Shown in pieces: positions 46,247-54,983 of a DNA stretch of 64,000 bases. The DNA is taken from positions 3,906,001 through 3,970,000 of the forward strand of contig NZ_AP024652.1 of assembly GCF_019977315.1 (NCBI RefSeq). The letters run 5' to 3'. Below the pieces are notes generated by a model. It searched no databases and was not told the origin of the DNA. It was given only the letters and a program-made list of their open reading frames with translations. Position 1 is the stretch's first letter. Each line of letters begins with the position of its first letter. Source of the stretch: Arthrobacter sp. StoSoilB22 (GTDB lineage: Bacteria > Actinomycetota > Actinomycetes > Actinomycetales > Micrococcaceae). Position numbers and translations under genes: made by a program.

Positions 46247-48421
46247 TTACCGCCCCACCGACGCCTGCTCCTCCTCACGAGGACCCACAACGTCCGTGGA
46301 AGACTCACGCGCAAGCTTGCTCGGCCACCAGATCTTGCTGCCGATGTCGTAAGCCAGCGCTGGCACCAGCAGGGATCGGACCAGCACCGTGTCCAGTAGC
46401 ACGCCGAATGCCACGATGAAGGCGAGCTGGACCAGGAACATGATGGGAATGACACCGAGGGCTGCGAACGTGGCCGCCAGGACCACGCCGGCAGAGGTGA
46501 TCACACCACCAGTGACGGCCAGTCCGCGCAGGATTCCCGGACGCGTCCCATGTTTCAAGGACTCTTCCCGGACCCGACTCATGAGGAAGATGTTGTAGTC
46601 CACGCCGAGGGCCACCAGGAACACGAAACCGAACAACGGCACAGTGGCGTCGGCACCGGAGAAGCCGAACACTCCGTTGAAGACCCAAGCAGAAACTCCC
46701 ATAGCGGCGCCGTAGGAGAGCACCACGGACAGCACCAGCAGCACCGGCGCCACCACCGAGCGCAGCAGGAGCATCAGGATGAAGAGGATGACCACCAGCA
46801 CGATCGGGATGATGACCACCAGGTCGCGCTGGGCTGTGGTGTTGGTATCCAGCGCAGTTGCTGTCACGCCGCCCACCAATGCTGCGGAATCAACCTCGCG
46901 AACAGCCACACGCAACGACTTCACGGCCTCTTCAGCCTCAATCGAGTCTGCCGCCGAGTTCAACGTGGCATTGATGAGGACCCTGCCGTCGCGAACTGCC
47001 GGCTCAGCAGGAGCGCCGGGGGCACCGGTGATGGGAACATTTCCGTCAGCCAGCAGGTAGGCGTCACCCACGCCGTCGGCTGCTTTGACCTTGTCCAGGA
47101 CTTGCTGCGCGGAACCTTGTGAGGCGACCACGACGGCGGGGCTGCCGCTACCGGCGTCGAAGTGGCGCGCCAGCGCTTCCTGCCCGTCCACGGCGTCGGA
47201 CGCGGAAAGTATGACATCCGTTTGCGGAACCCCGTTGGCCTTCAACTGCAACAAGCCTGTGGAAGCGACCAGGAGGAGAAGGACCGAAGCCACCCACACA
47301 ACCCGCGGGCGCCTGGAGACCAAACGACCCGTGGCTCGCCACAGACCCTTTTGCCCCTCAAGGCCGGTGACAATCTCCGGTTCGCGTTCGTCGTCGGGCA
47401 GCAGCTTGGGCCGGAAGGGCCAGAAGGCCGAACGGCCCAGCAACGCCATGAGCGCGGGCAGCAGCGTGAGCGCAGCGAACAAGGAGCACAGAATGCCTGC
47501 GGCAGCTACAGGTCCCAGCGCCTTATTGGAATTCAGATCGGAGAACAGCAGGCAGAGCAGCGCAATGATGACAGTGGCCCCGGAAGCGAGGATGGGCTCG
47601 AAGGAGGCCTTCCATGCCGTGATCACCGCTTGGGTGCGGTTGGTGGTGTGCGTGAGCGCCTCCCGGAACCGCGCCACGAACAGGAGCGCGTAGTCCGTCG
47701 CCGCGCCAATGACCAGAATGGACAGGATGCCTTGGCTCTGCCCGTTTAACTGAATCCAGCCGGCCTTCGCCATTCCAAACACCAGAAGGATCGCGGCGCA
47801 CAGGGCAAACACGGAGGTGAGCAGCACTGCGATTGGCAGCACCACCGAGCGGTAGACCAGCAGCAGGATTACGAACACGGCACCCAGGGCAACCAGCAGC
47901 AGGATGCCATCAATTCCACCAAAAGCGTTGACGAGGTCGGCGGTCAGGCCTGCCGGACCAGTGACAAATGCCTTCATGCCGTCCGGCGCGCCGGGCTGCA
48001 CGACGTCACGCAGCTCCTGGACTTTCTCCCGCAGCTCATCCGAGGACGCCATGGGGACAACGAACTGAACTGCCTTGCCGTCTTGCGACGGGATGGGCCC
48101 GACGACGGCGCTCCCCAGCTTGAGCGCCTCAATGTCGGCTTTCAGCTGGGCTGCTTCGCCCAGCTGCGCGGGGGTGAAGGAAGCGTCACTCTCGATGATG
48201 ACAATTGCCGGGATCTCTTCGGAGTCCCGGAATTTGGCCTGCCAGTCAGCGGCTTCCGTGGCTTCGGCGCCAGCGGGAAGGAAGGAAGCTTGGTCGTTGG
48301 ACGAGACCTCTTCCAGCCGGCCGAACGTGGGGCCGCCGATTCCTGCGATGCCCAGCCAGGTGATGACCAGCACCACTGGTATCAGCCAGCGCAGCCAGAA
48401 CGGTATCTTCTGCGAGTTCAT
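46247..48421 (-). CDS. MMPL-family transporter
   Basis: A 724-residue RND-superfamily MMPL (YdfJ-like) protein. About twelve helices in two repeats, each with a large extracellular loop after the first helix (about residues 35-170 and 400-520). Conserved features include GAATDYALLFVARFREAL and GVDYNIFLMSRVREE, each with the proton-relay DY pair. It probably exports lipids or drugs. It is divergent from a MarR gene with a strong palindrome beside its start. AAGAAGGAC precedes ATG 48421. It ends 4 bp from the acetyltransferase. Confidence 0.92.
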   Translation of the reverse strand: MNSQKIPFWLRWLIPVVLVITWLGIAGIGGPTFGRLEEVSSNDQASFLPAGAEATEAADWQAKFRDSEEIPAIVIIESDASFTPAQLGEAAQLKADIEALKLGSAVVGPIPSQDGKAVQFVVPMASSDELREKVQELRDVVQPGAPDGMKAFVTGPAGLTADLVNAFGGIDGILLLVALGAVFVILLLVYRSVVLPIAVLLTSVFALCAAILLVFGMAKAGWIQLNGQSQGILSILVIGAATDYALLFVARFREALTHTTNRTQAVITAWKASFEPILASGATVIIALLCLLFSDLNSNKALGPVAAAGILCSLFAALTLLPALMALLGRSAFWPFRPKLLPDDEREPEIVTGLEGQKGLWRATGRLVSRRPRVVWVASVLLLLVASTGLLQLKANGVPQTDVILSASDAVDGQEALARHFDAGSGSPAVVVASQGSAQQVLDKVKAADGVGDAYLLADGNVPITGAPGAPAEPAVRDGRVLINATLNSAADSIEAEEAVKSLRVAVREVDSAALVGGVTATALDTNTTAQRDLVVIIPIVLVVILFILMLLLRSVVAPVLLVLSVVLSYGAAMGVSAWVFNGVFGFSGADATVPLFGFVFLVALGVDYNIFLMSRVREESLKHGTRPGILRGLAVTGGVITSAGVVLAATFAALGVIPIMFLVQLAFIVAFGVLLDTVLVRSLLVPALAYDIGSKIWWPSKLARESSTDVVGPREEEQASVGR

Positions 48422-48457
48422 GAGTCCTTCTTTTGGTGGGAGTGCTTGAGGGCTTTA

Positions 48458-48486
48458 TTCCATCATAGATTATCTCTATGATGGAA
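48458..48486. promoter_or_regulatory. MarR operator, perfect 12-bp arms
   Basis: TTCCATCATAGA (48458-48469) and TCTATGATGGAA (48475-48486) are exact complements around TTATC. The site lies 37 bp before mmpL and about 100 bp before the marR-like gene. It is a strong candidate for the divergent MarR protein. Confidence 0.75.
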
Positions 48487-48587
48487 CTATTCCAAGACCT
48501 CAATACTATTAATGCCGGAATCCCCTATGGCTGGGAGTAATATCCGGAAGGCAGTAATCACATGACAACGCTGGCAGGAGGGCGGAC

Positions 48588-49100
48588 ATGTCGAACCCCA
48601 CAGACCCGCGCCCCGGCGAGGGGCGCCCCGAAAACGCGGCTCCCCAAGAACTTGTGCGGCTCCTCCAAGACTTCACCCTCGAGGCCAACCACTATGTAGA
48701 TGCCGCAGGCGGCCGGAACGACATGCACCGCACGGACCTCAACGCGCTGGCCGTCATTATGCGCCACTCCGCAGCGGGCAAGGTGGTCACCCCGGGTGTT
48801 CTCCGCGCCGAACTCCGGCTCAGCTCCCCTGCCACTACCGCATTGGTTGATCGCCTGCACGCCTCCGGACATGTGGTGCGCGAACGACTCGGGACGGACC
48901 GCCGGCAGGTCCAGTTGCAGATGACCCCTAAGGCGTACCAGGACGGAAGCGCCATGTTCATGCCGCTCGCCATACGCATGGGTAAGGCAATGGCCGCTTA
49001 CAGCCCTTCGGAGCTGGCGCTGGTGACCCGGTTCATGACTGACATGGTGGAGGCCACCCTCGCCGCCCGCGAAGAAGCGGCCGAAGCGGAACCCAACTGA
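48588..49100 (+). CDS. MarR-family regulator
   Basis: A 170-residue MarR protein with a winged helix (VVTPGVLRAELRLSSPATTALVDRLHASGHVVRERLGTDRRQVQLQMT-like, about residues 65-112) and helical dimer ends. It is divergent from the MMPL transporter and probably represses it. GGAGGGCGG precedes ATG 48588. The last codons and TGA (E-P-N-stop) lie inside palindromic repeat copy 3. Confidence 0.88.
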   Translation: MSNPTDPRPGEGRPENAAPQELVRLLQDFTLEANHYVDAAGGRNDMHRTDLNALAVIMRHSAAGKVVTPGVLRAELRLSSPATTALVDRLHASGHVVRERLGTDRRQVQLQMTPKAYQDGSAMFMPLAIRMGKAMAAYSPSELALVTRFMTDMVEATLAAREEAAEAEPN

Positions 49101-49158
49101 GTCGCATTTGTGCGCGTTTTGAGGGTCCAAAACGCTCACAAATGCGACCCAGTTGGGT
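49091..49158. repeat. Palindromic repeat, family 1, copy 3
   Basis: Left arm with GTCGCATTTGTGCGCG then TTTTGA, right arm CAAAACGCTCACAAATGCG, and outer boxes ACCCAACTGAGT and CAGTTGGGT. One mismatch in the arms. The first ten bases encode the end of the MarR protein and its stop. It ends 11 bp before the methyltransferase start. Confidence 0.9.
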
Positions 49159-49169
49159 AGCGTTTCCCT

Positions 49170-49985
49170 ATGAACGCGCAGCAGCCTGAAGATGTCTATA
49201 CCCACGGGCACCACGAGTCGGTTGTCCGGGCCCACGCCTCACGGACGGTCGAGAATTCGGCCGCGTTTGTGATTCCCCATCTCACCCCCGGAACGTCAGT
49301 TCTCGACGTCGGGTGCGGACCCGGCAGCATCACCTGCGACTTCGCGGGACTGGTTGCGCCCGGGCAAGTGATCGGCTTGGACCGGTCCGCCGACATCGTG
49401 GCACAGGCCACCGAACTGGCAACCGAGCGCGGCGTGGACAACGTGACCTTCCAGACCGGCAACATCTACGATCTCGATTTTGAGGACGAGTCCTTCGACC
49501 TCGTTCACGCACACCAGGTCCTCCAGCACCTGACCGACCCCGTCGCTGCCCTCCGTGAAATGCGCCGAGTGGCGAAACCCGGCGCCATAGTTGCGGTCCG
49601 CGACGCCGATTTTCACGGCATGAGCTGGTACCCGGAAGTCCCCGAGCTGGACGACTGGATGGAGCTCTACCAGAAGATCGCCCGCCGCAACGGAGCAGAA
49701 CCCGACGCCGGCCGTCGCCTTGTTTCGTGGGCCCAGCAAGCAGGATTCACTCAGGTAGCGCCCACCAGCAGCAACTGGCTTTACGCCACCGCCCAACAAC
49801 GCGCGTGGCAGTCCCGGGTCTGGAGCGAACGGGTGCTGCACTCAGCGTTCGCCGAGCAAGCCTTGGAGTACGGTTTCGCCAACGAGGCCGACCTCGCCCG
49901 GATTGCTGCAGGCTGGCACCGCTGGGGAGCCTCCGACGACGGCTTCTTCCTCATTCCCAACGGCGAGGTGATCGCTCGGGCATAA
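49170..49985 (+). CDS. SAM-dependent methyltransferase
   Basis: A 271-residue class I methyltransferase. SAM motif I is VLDVGCGPGSITCDFA (about residues 50-65), the acidic motif II is VIGLDRSADIV, and motif III is FDLVHAHQVLQHLTDP. The C-terminal half likely selects the substrate, which is unknown. It starts 11 bp after the repeat, so transcription must begin in or before the repeat. Confidence 0.88.
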   Translation: MNAQQPEDVYTHGHHESVVRAHASRTVENSAAFVIPHLTPGTSVLDVGCGPGSITCDFAGLVAPGQVIGLDRSADIVAQATELATERGVDNVTFQTGNIYDLDFEDESFDLVHAHQVLQHLTDPVAALREMRRVAKPGAIVAVRDADFHGMSWYPEVPELDDWMELYQKIARRNGAEPDAGRRLVSWAQQAGFTQVAPTSSNWLYATAQQRAWQSRVWSERVLHSAFAEQALEYGFANEADLARIAAGWHRWGASDDGFFLIPNGEVIARA

Positions 49986-50085
49986 TCTCCGGAGAAAGTT
50001 TGCCGAACCATGTAGAAAAGCCCGCCGCAGTTCCGACCCATGAGTGAAAGCACCCACAAAGGGCGCCCCTCACAAGGAGTTTGAG

Positions 50086-50445
50086 ATGAAATACATGATC
50101 ATGATGTTCGGTTCTGCCGAGGGAATGATGGAGACCGCTGACCCTGCATGGATTCAGGAAATGATCGGATTCATGATCCAGATCGACAAGGACCTGACCG
50201 AATCCGGTGAGATGGTGTTCAACGCGGGCCTCGCCGATGGCAGCACCGCGAAGCTCGTCAAGCAGACCCCCGACGGCGTCATCACCACCGACGGACCCTA
50301 TGCCGAATCCAAGGAGTCGCTTGTTGGGTATTGGGTGGTCGATGTTGCCAGCGAAGAACGCGCGGTGGAGATCTGTTCCAGCATTGTGAAGTACGCGCAG
50401 GTAGTCGAACTCCGCGCAGTTCAGGAAGCGCCACCGGAGGTCTAA
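50086..50445 (+). CDS. YciI-like DGPF-domain protein
   Basis: A 119-residue YciI/DGPF-family protein (MKYMIMMFGSAEGMME; DGVITTDGPYAESKESLVGYWVVD). The DGPYAE motif defines the group. Such proteins sit next to ECF42 sigma factors, as here. An AAGGAG lies 7 bases before ATG 50086. The TAA stop is directly followed, in the same frame, by the sigma factor. Confidence 0.88.
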   Translation: MKYMIMMFGSAEGMMETADPAWIQEMIGFMIQIDKDLTESGEMVFNAGLADGSTAKLVKQTPDGVITTDGPYAESKESLVGYWVVDVASEERAVEICSSIVKYAQVVELRAVQEAPPEV

Positions 50446-50448
50446 CTG
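50436..50448 (+). promoter_or_regulatory. Ribosome-binding site and CTG start of sigma factor
   Basis: GGAGG (50436-50440), then a 5-base gap (TCTAA, including the YciI stop), then CTG at 50446. No ATG, GTG or TTG is available in this frame before 50512. The strong spacing-correct site supports CTG as initiator. Confidence 0.55.
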
Positions 50449-51669
50449 GGTTCCCCGCCGGACGCACGAATCGAGGACCTGCTGCGCACTCTGGCGCCGC
50501 AGGTCCTCGGCGTGCTGGCACGGACACACGGCCAGTTCGATGCCTGCGAAGATGCCGTCCAGGAGGCACTCCTTGAGGCCTCCCTGCAGTGGCCTTCCGG
50601 ACTCCCGGACAACCCGAAGGCATGGCTGATGGCGGTCGCGTCACGCCGGCTGGTTGATAACTGGCGAAGCGAAAGCGCCCGCCGCGCACGCGAGGAACGT
50701 GTTGCGGCCATGGACGCCGACTTCCACTACAGCTCGGTTTCGGAAGCCGACGACACCCTCACCCTGATGTTCCTCTGCTGCCACCCCGCGTTGACCGCAC
50801 CATCGCAACTCGCCCTCACGCTCCGGGCAGTTGGAGGACTCACGACGGCGGAAATCGCCTCAGCTTTCCTGGTCCCCGAAGCGACCATGGGTCAGCGCAT
50901 CAGCCGTGCGAAACAGGGGATCCAGAAGGCAGGAGCCACGTTCACCATGCCGCCGCCTTCCGAGCGCAAGGCAAGGCTCGGCGTCGTACTTCACGTGCTG
51001 TACCTGATCTTCAACGAAGGCTACGCGGCCAGCTCGGGTCCGTCGCTGCAGCGTGAGGAACTCACCACTGAAGCCATCCGGGTGACGCGCCTGCTCGTTG
51101 CCATTGCGCCGCGAGAGCTGGAGGCGACTGGCCTGCTGGCACTGATGCTGCTCACCGATTCCCGGCGCGCAGCCCGTGCGTTGGCAGACGGAACGCCTGT
51201 GCCGTTGGCGGAGCAGGACCGACGCCTCTGGAACCGGGATCAGATCGAGGAAGGCATCGCGCTGCTGTCCTCCGTGCTCGGTCGCGGGGCCGCGGGGCCT
51301 TATCAACTTCAGGCCGCCATCGCTGCCGTTCATTCGGAGGCTGCCTCCAGCGATCAGACCGACTGGCCTCAAATTCTGGCGCTGTACACAGTGCTTGAAG
51401 CCGTGGCACCCAGCCCCGTGGTCACGCTGAATCGCGCGGTTGCCGTGGCCATGGTGCATGGTCCGGCCGCCGGGCTTGAACTGTTGGCGGGACTGGATAC
51501 GGCGCTGGGCCGCACACACCGTTTGGACGCCGTGCGGGGCCACCTGCTGGAGATGTCCGGCGCCTATGTAGAGGCCCGCGCAGCGTACCTCTCGGCGGCC
51601 AAGAAGACAGGAAGCCTGCCCGAACGAAAGTACTTAATGGGAAAAGTAGCGCGGATGGACGAGCTGTAA
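50446..51669 (+). CDS. ECF42-type RNA polymerase sigma factor
   Basis: A protein of about 407 residues. Region 2 covers IEDLLRTLAPQVLGVLARTHGQFDACEDAVQEALLEAS and DNPKAWLMAVASRRLVDNWRSE. Region 4 is LTTAEIASAFLVPEATMGQRISRAKQGI. A long C-terminal helical extension of about 230 residues (LGVVLHVLYLIFNEGYAASSG...VTLNRAVAVAMVHGPAAGL) with TPR-like repeats is diagnostic of ECF42. The GTG at 50512 would remove part of region 2.1, so the CTG at 50446 is preferred. It is coupled to the DGPF gene. Confidence 0.85.
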   Translation: MGSPPDARIEDLLRTLAPQVLGVLARTHGQFDACEDAVQEALLEASLQWPSGLPDNPKAWLMAVASRRLVDNWRSESARRAREERVAAMDADFHYSSVSEADDTLTLMFLCCHPALTAPSQLALTLRAVGGLTTAEIASAFLVPEATMGQRISRAKQGIQKAGATFTMPPPSERKARLGVVLHVLYLIFNEGYAASSGPSLQREELTTEAIRVTRLLVAIAPRELEATGLLALMLLTDSRRAARALADGTPVPLAEQDRRLWNRDQIEEGIALLSSVLGRGAAGPYQLQAAIAAVHSEAASSDQTDWPQILALYTVLEAVAPSPVVTLNRAVAVAMVHGPAAGLELLAGLDTALGRTHRLDAVRGHLLEMSGAYVEARAAYLSAAKKTGSLPERKYLMGKVARMDEL

Positions 51670-51687
51670 CCCCATATAGTCGAATCC

Positions 51688-52671
51688 ATGGAACAACGCA
51701 TACTTGGCAAGACCGGCCGATCCGTCTCCACCATCGGACTGGGAACGTGGCAACTGGGAGCCGACTGGGGTTCCGTCACCGAAGAGGACGCCTTTGCCGT
51801 TCTTGAAGCCTCGGTGGAAGGCGGCGTCAATTTCTTCGACACCGCAGACGTCTATGGCGACGGGAGGAGCGAGCAGTTCATCGGCCGCTTCCTCCGCACC
51901 AACCCGGACACGGACATCACGGTTGCCACCAAGATGGGCCGCCGCGTGGATCAGGTCCCCGAAAATTACACCTTGGAGAACTTCCGGGCGTGGACCGACC
52001 GCTCGCGGCGGAACCTGCAACAGGACACCTTGGATCTCGTTCAACTGCACTGCCCTCCCACGTCCGTCTACAGCAGCGATGAAGTCTACGACGCACTGGA
52101 CACCCTCGTCAGCGAAGGGGCCGTCCGCAACTACGGCGTCAGCGTTGAGCGCACCGATGAGGCCCTCGAAGCCATCAAGCGCGGGAATACTGCATCCGTG
52201 CAGATCATCCTCAACGCCTTCCGCCTCAAGCCCTTGGATGAGGTTCTGCCCGCAGCCAAGGAAGCGGGCGTAGGCATTATTGCGAGGGTGCCGCTGGCGT
52301 CCGGTTTGCTGTCCGGGAAGTACACGCCGGACACCGAGTTCCCTGAAAACGATCACCGCAATTACAACCGCGACGGGTCTTCCTTCGACGTCGGCGAGAC
52401 GTTCTCCGGCGTAGATTTCGCCACCGGCGTCAAGGCCGCGCAGGAGTTCAGCGGATTAGTGCCCGACGGCGTCAGCACCGCCCAAGCGGCCCTCGCCTGG
52501 GTGATCGCGCAGGACGGTGTCACCTCGGTCATTCCCGGTGCACGATCCGCTTCGCAGGCAGCGGCAAATGCCGAGGCAGGTGGCCTGCAGTCTGTAGGCA
52601 CCGGGCTCACGGACGGGGTCCAGGACATCTACGACCGTTACTTCCGCGCAGCGATTCACCCGCGCTGGTAG
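51688..52671 (+). CDS. Aldo/keto reductase
   Basis: A 327-residue aldo/keto reductase barrel. The catalytic tetrad is D51, Y56, K82 and H121 (FFDTADVYGDG; VATKMGR; VQLHCPP). The NADPH C-terminal segment TSVIPGARSASQ is present. Substrate unknown. It starts 18 bp after the sigma factor and may be co-transcribed. Confidence 0.9.
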   Translation: MEQRILGKTGRSVSTIGLGTWQLGADWGSVTEEDAFAVLEASVEGGVNFFDTADVYGDGRSEQFIGRFLRTNPDTDITVATKMGRRVDQVPENYTLENFRAWTDRSRRNLQQDTLDLVQLHCPPTSVYSSDEVYDALDTLVSEGAVRNYGVSVERTDEALEAIKRGNTASVQIILNAFRLKPLDEVLPAAKEAGVGIIARVPLASGLLSGKYTPDTEFPENDHRNYNRDGSSFDVGETFSGVDFATGVKAAQEFSGLVPDGVSTAQAALAWVIAQDGVTSVIPGARSASQAAANAEAGGLQSVGTGLTDGVQDIYDRYFRAAIHPRW

Positions 52672-52708
52672 CTGCCGGGCCGCCGTCGGGCGTAAACGTA
52701 CGACGGCG

Positions 52709-53782
52709 TCACCAGCCGCCGCGCGTCGGCGTATGTCCCTTACGGGCCTCCTCGGGCATGGCCATCTCTGCCCGCAATCCGAGGAGCCGGATGGGACGGT
52801 CCGGCTCGATTTTTCCGCTGAGCTCCAAGGCCTGCGCAAGGACTTCCCCGCGGTCGAAAGTCTCGGGAATCTTCCTGGCGTAGGTCTTGGTGACAAACGG
52901 TGCGTAGCGGACTTTCAGGGTCAGCCCGATCACAGGGCGTCCCTCCGCCGCGACGTCTTCCAGGACGCGGGCGGTCAGTTCCTTGATGGCGTCGCTGATC
53001 TGGGCGGGCGCGGTGAGGTCCTGTTGGAAGGTGGTCTCGCGGCCATGTGCCCGGGCCACCCACGGAGTATCATCCACCTCGCTGGAACCCTCACCGCGTC
53101 CCAACTGCGCGTACCAAGGACCCATCTTGGGGCCGAACTCCGGGACGAGATCCTGGGGATTGCATGCTGCCAGCTCAGCCACCGTGGTGATGTGGTGCTT
53201 TGCCAGCCGTTGGGACACTTTGCTTCCAATGCCCCACAATTCCTTGGTGGGCTTGTCGCCCATGACGTCCAGCCAGTTCTCCTTGGTCAGCCGAAAGATG
53301 CCTGCCGGTTTGCCGAAATCCGTGGCGTTCTTGGCACGGACCAACGTGTCGCCGATGCCTACGCTGCAGTGCAGCTGCGTTTGCTCCAGGACGGCGGCCT
53401 GGATCTGCTTGGCGTAGGCGTCCGGATCCTCCGTTTGGATGCCCACAAAAGCCTCGTCCCAGCCGAGCAATTGAACCGTGGCTCCCGGCTGCGCGCGCAG
53501 CGTGGTCATCACCACGTCCGAGGCCGCCAAGTACGCCTCCTGATCAACCGGCAGGATGATGGCGTCCGGCACTTTCCGGGCTGCGATCCTGAGGGGCATC
53601 CCGGAACCGACGCCGAACGCCCTGGCTTCATAGGACGCGGTGGACACCACAGCCCGCTCCGTGGGGTCCCCCCGGCCTCCCACGATGATCGGTTTGCCCG
53701 CGAGCTCGGGCCGCCGGAGTATCTCGACAGCGGCAATGAACTGGTCCAGATCGACGTGCAGCACCCACGGGATTCCGCTCAC
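52709..53782 (-). CDS. dinB: Y-family DNA polymerase (DinB2-like Pol IV)
   Basis: A 357-residue DinB polymerase. Catalytic acids are D11 and D13 (LHVDLDQFIAAVE) and D109, E110 (LLGWDEAF). The little-finger domain follows after about residue 230. Position 16, equal to the steric-gate F13 of E. coli Pol IV, is Ile, as in mycobacterial DinB2 (Leu), which takes ribonucleotides. A GTG start at 53782 begins at the family N-terminus; longer starts lie in noncoding sequence. No beta-clamp motif was assigned. Confidence 0.9.
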   Translation of the reverse strand: MSGIPWVLHVDLDQFIAAVEILRRPELAGKPIIVGGRGDPTERAVVSTASYEARAFGVGSGMPLRIAARKVPDAIILPVDQEAYLAASDVVMTTLRAQPGATVQLLGWDEAFVGIQTEDPDAYAKQIQAAVLEQTQLHCSVGIGDTLVRAKNATDFGKPAGIFRLTKENWLDVMGDKPTKELWGIGSKVSQRLAKHHITTVAELAACNPQDLVPEFGPKMGPWYAQLGRGEGSSEVDDTPWVARAHGRETTFQQDLTAPAQISDAIKELTARVLEDVAAEGRPVIGLTLKVRYAPFVTKTYARKIPETFDRGEVLAQALELSGKIEPDRPIRLLGLRAEMAMPEEARKGHTPTRGGW

Positions 53783-53951
53783 GGCACCAGTTTGCCCTAA
53801 GCCGCGGCCTGGGCTGTAGCTTCCTGACCCACTTTGAGGTCCGGGGGCGCCATAATCAACACATTCCGGGTGCATTCCGTGGTCAGCGCAGCCAAACAGG
53901 GTCAGGAAGCAACGCGTCCAAACCACCCACTTCACGGGCATAAGCTGAGAT

Positions 53952-54575
53952 GTGCAGTTTTCACTCTGGCTGGCCCTGGTTGGCGCCGGCACCCTGATCA
54001 GTTTCACTCCCGGCGCCGGTGCCATTTTCACCATGAGCAACTCGCTCAATTCCGGCTTCCGACGCTCCATCTGGGGCATCCTTGGTCAACAGGTGGCCTT
54101 GGTCATCCACATTGTGATCGTCGCTCTGGGCGTTGGCGTGCTGGTGTCCAACTCGCCGGTGATCTTCAATGTGATCCGCTACGCCGGCGCCGCATACCTG
54201 GTGTACCTGGGCATCCGGCAGTTCCTGCACAAGCCGGACCTGGACAAGGAAGAGGTTGAGGACAAGAAGAACGAGTCCGCCCTGTCCATGTTCCAACGCG
54301 GCATCTGGGTGAACCTGCTGAACCCTAAAGCCATTGTGTTCTTCCTGGCCTTCATGCCCCAGTTCATTAGGCCAAACGAACCCCTGCTTCAGCAGTATGT
54401 GGTGCTCTCTGCCACGGTGATTGTCATTGACATCATGGTGATGTGGTTCTTCTTCGCCCTCGCAGCCCGGTCCTTCCAAAGATTCACCCATGACCAAAAG
54501 GGCCAGAAAGTCCTCAACCGCGTCTTTGGCTGCTTGTTCGTGTTGGTCGGCATCCTGCTGGCAGTTATCCACTAG
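53952..54575 (+). CDS. LysE-family exporter
   Basis: A 207-residue LysE/RhtB translocator with six helices and the family opening LVGAGTLISFTPGAGAIFTMSNSLNSGFRR. The WVNLLNPKAIVFFLAFMPQFI segment is typical. It likely exports an amino acid or related metabolite. The GTG at 53952 follows a weak GAGA ribosome-binding site. Confidence 0.88.
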   Translation: MQFSLWLALVGAGTLISFTPGAGAIFTMSNSLNSGFRRSIWGILGQQVALVIHIVIVALGVGVLVSNSPVIFNVIRYAGAAYLVYLGIRQFLHKPDLDKEEVEDKKNESALSMFQRGIWVNLLNPKAIVFFLAFMPQFIRPNEPLLQQYVVLSATVIVIDIMVMWFFFALAARSFQRFTHDQKGQKVLNRVFGCLFVLVGILLAVIH

Positions 54576-54617
54576 CCACGGCGCGTCATAGCAAAACGCG
54601 GTGCTACCGTCGAAGCC

Positions 54618-54983
54618 ATGCAATCCGATTGGATCGAACACCGACGAGCTGACGATGGCGAGCACGTGGGCTGGATGAAGCCGGTAGACGATGGATTCGT
54701 TGCCATTGACCTTCTGGGACGCCCCAGGACGGAGACGGTGGACTGGTTGAGCGCCGAGGAAACTCTTGATGAACTCGGGCTGCGCTACCTGGCCGACCCT
54801 CACGAATTACTGCTCGACGACGGCGGTTGGCTTCGCGTGCGGATCGCCGAGGTTACGCCCTCCGCTGTCCGCGTGAAAAAGGAAGACTGGGGCGATATGA
54901 CAGCGCCGCAGATTTACTTCACGGTGTCGCTACCCATCACGGAGGACCAGCTTCGCCCGCTGTCACCTAGCCAAGAGACGTAG
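54618..54983 (+). CDS. Conserved hypothetical protein
   Basis: A 121-residue soluble protein (MQSDWIEHRRADDGEHVGWMKP) rich in acidic residues and Trp. It is probably mostly beta. No motif is recognised. It overlaps the convergent LacI gene by 17 bp. Confidence 0.65.
   Translation: MQSDWIEHRRADDGEHVGWMKPVDDGFVAIDLLGRPRTETVDWLSAEETLDELGLRYLADPHELLLDDGGWLRVRIAEVTPSAVRVKKEDWGDMTAPQIYFTVSLPITEDQLRPLSPSQET

Noticed and set aside
53783..54079. Upstream ATG for the DinB polymerase at 54079
   Set aside because: Would add 99 residues without family likeness and overlap the divergent LysE gene; the GTG at 53782 starts at the conserved N-terminus.
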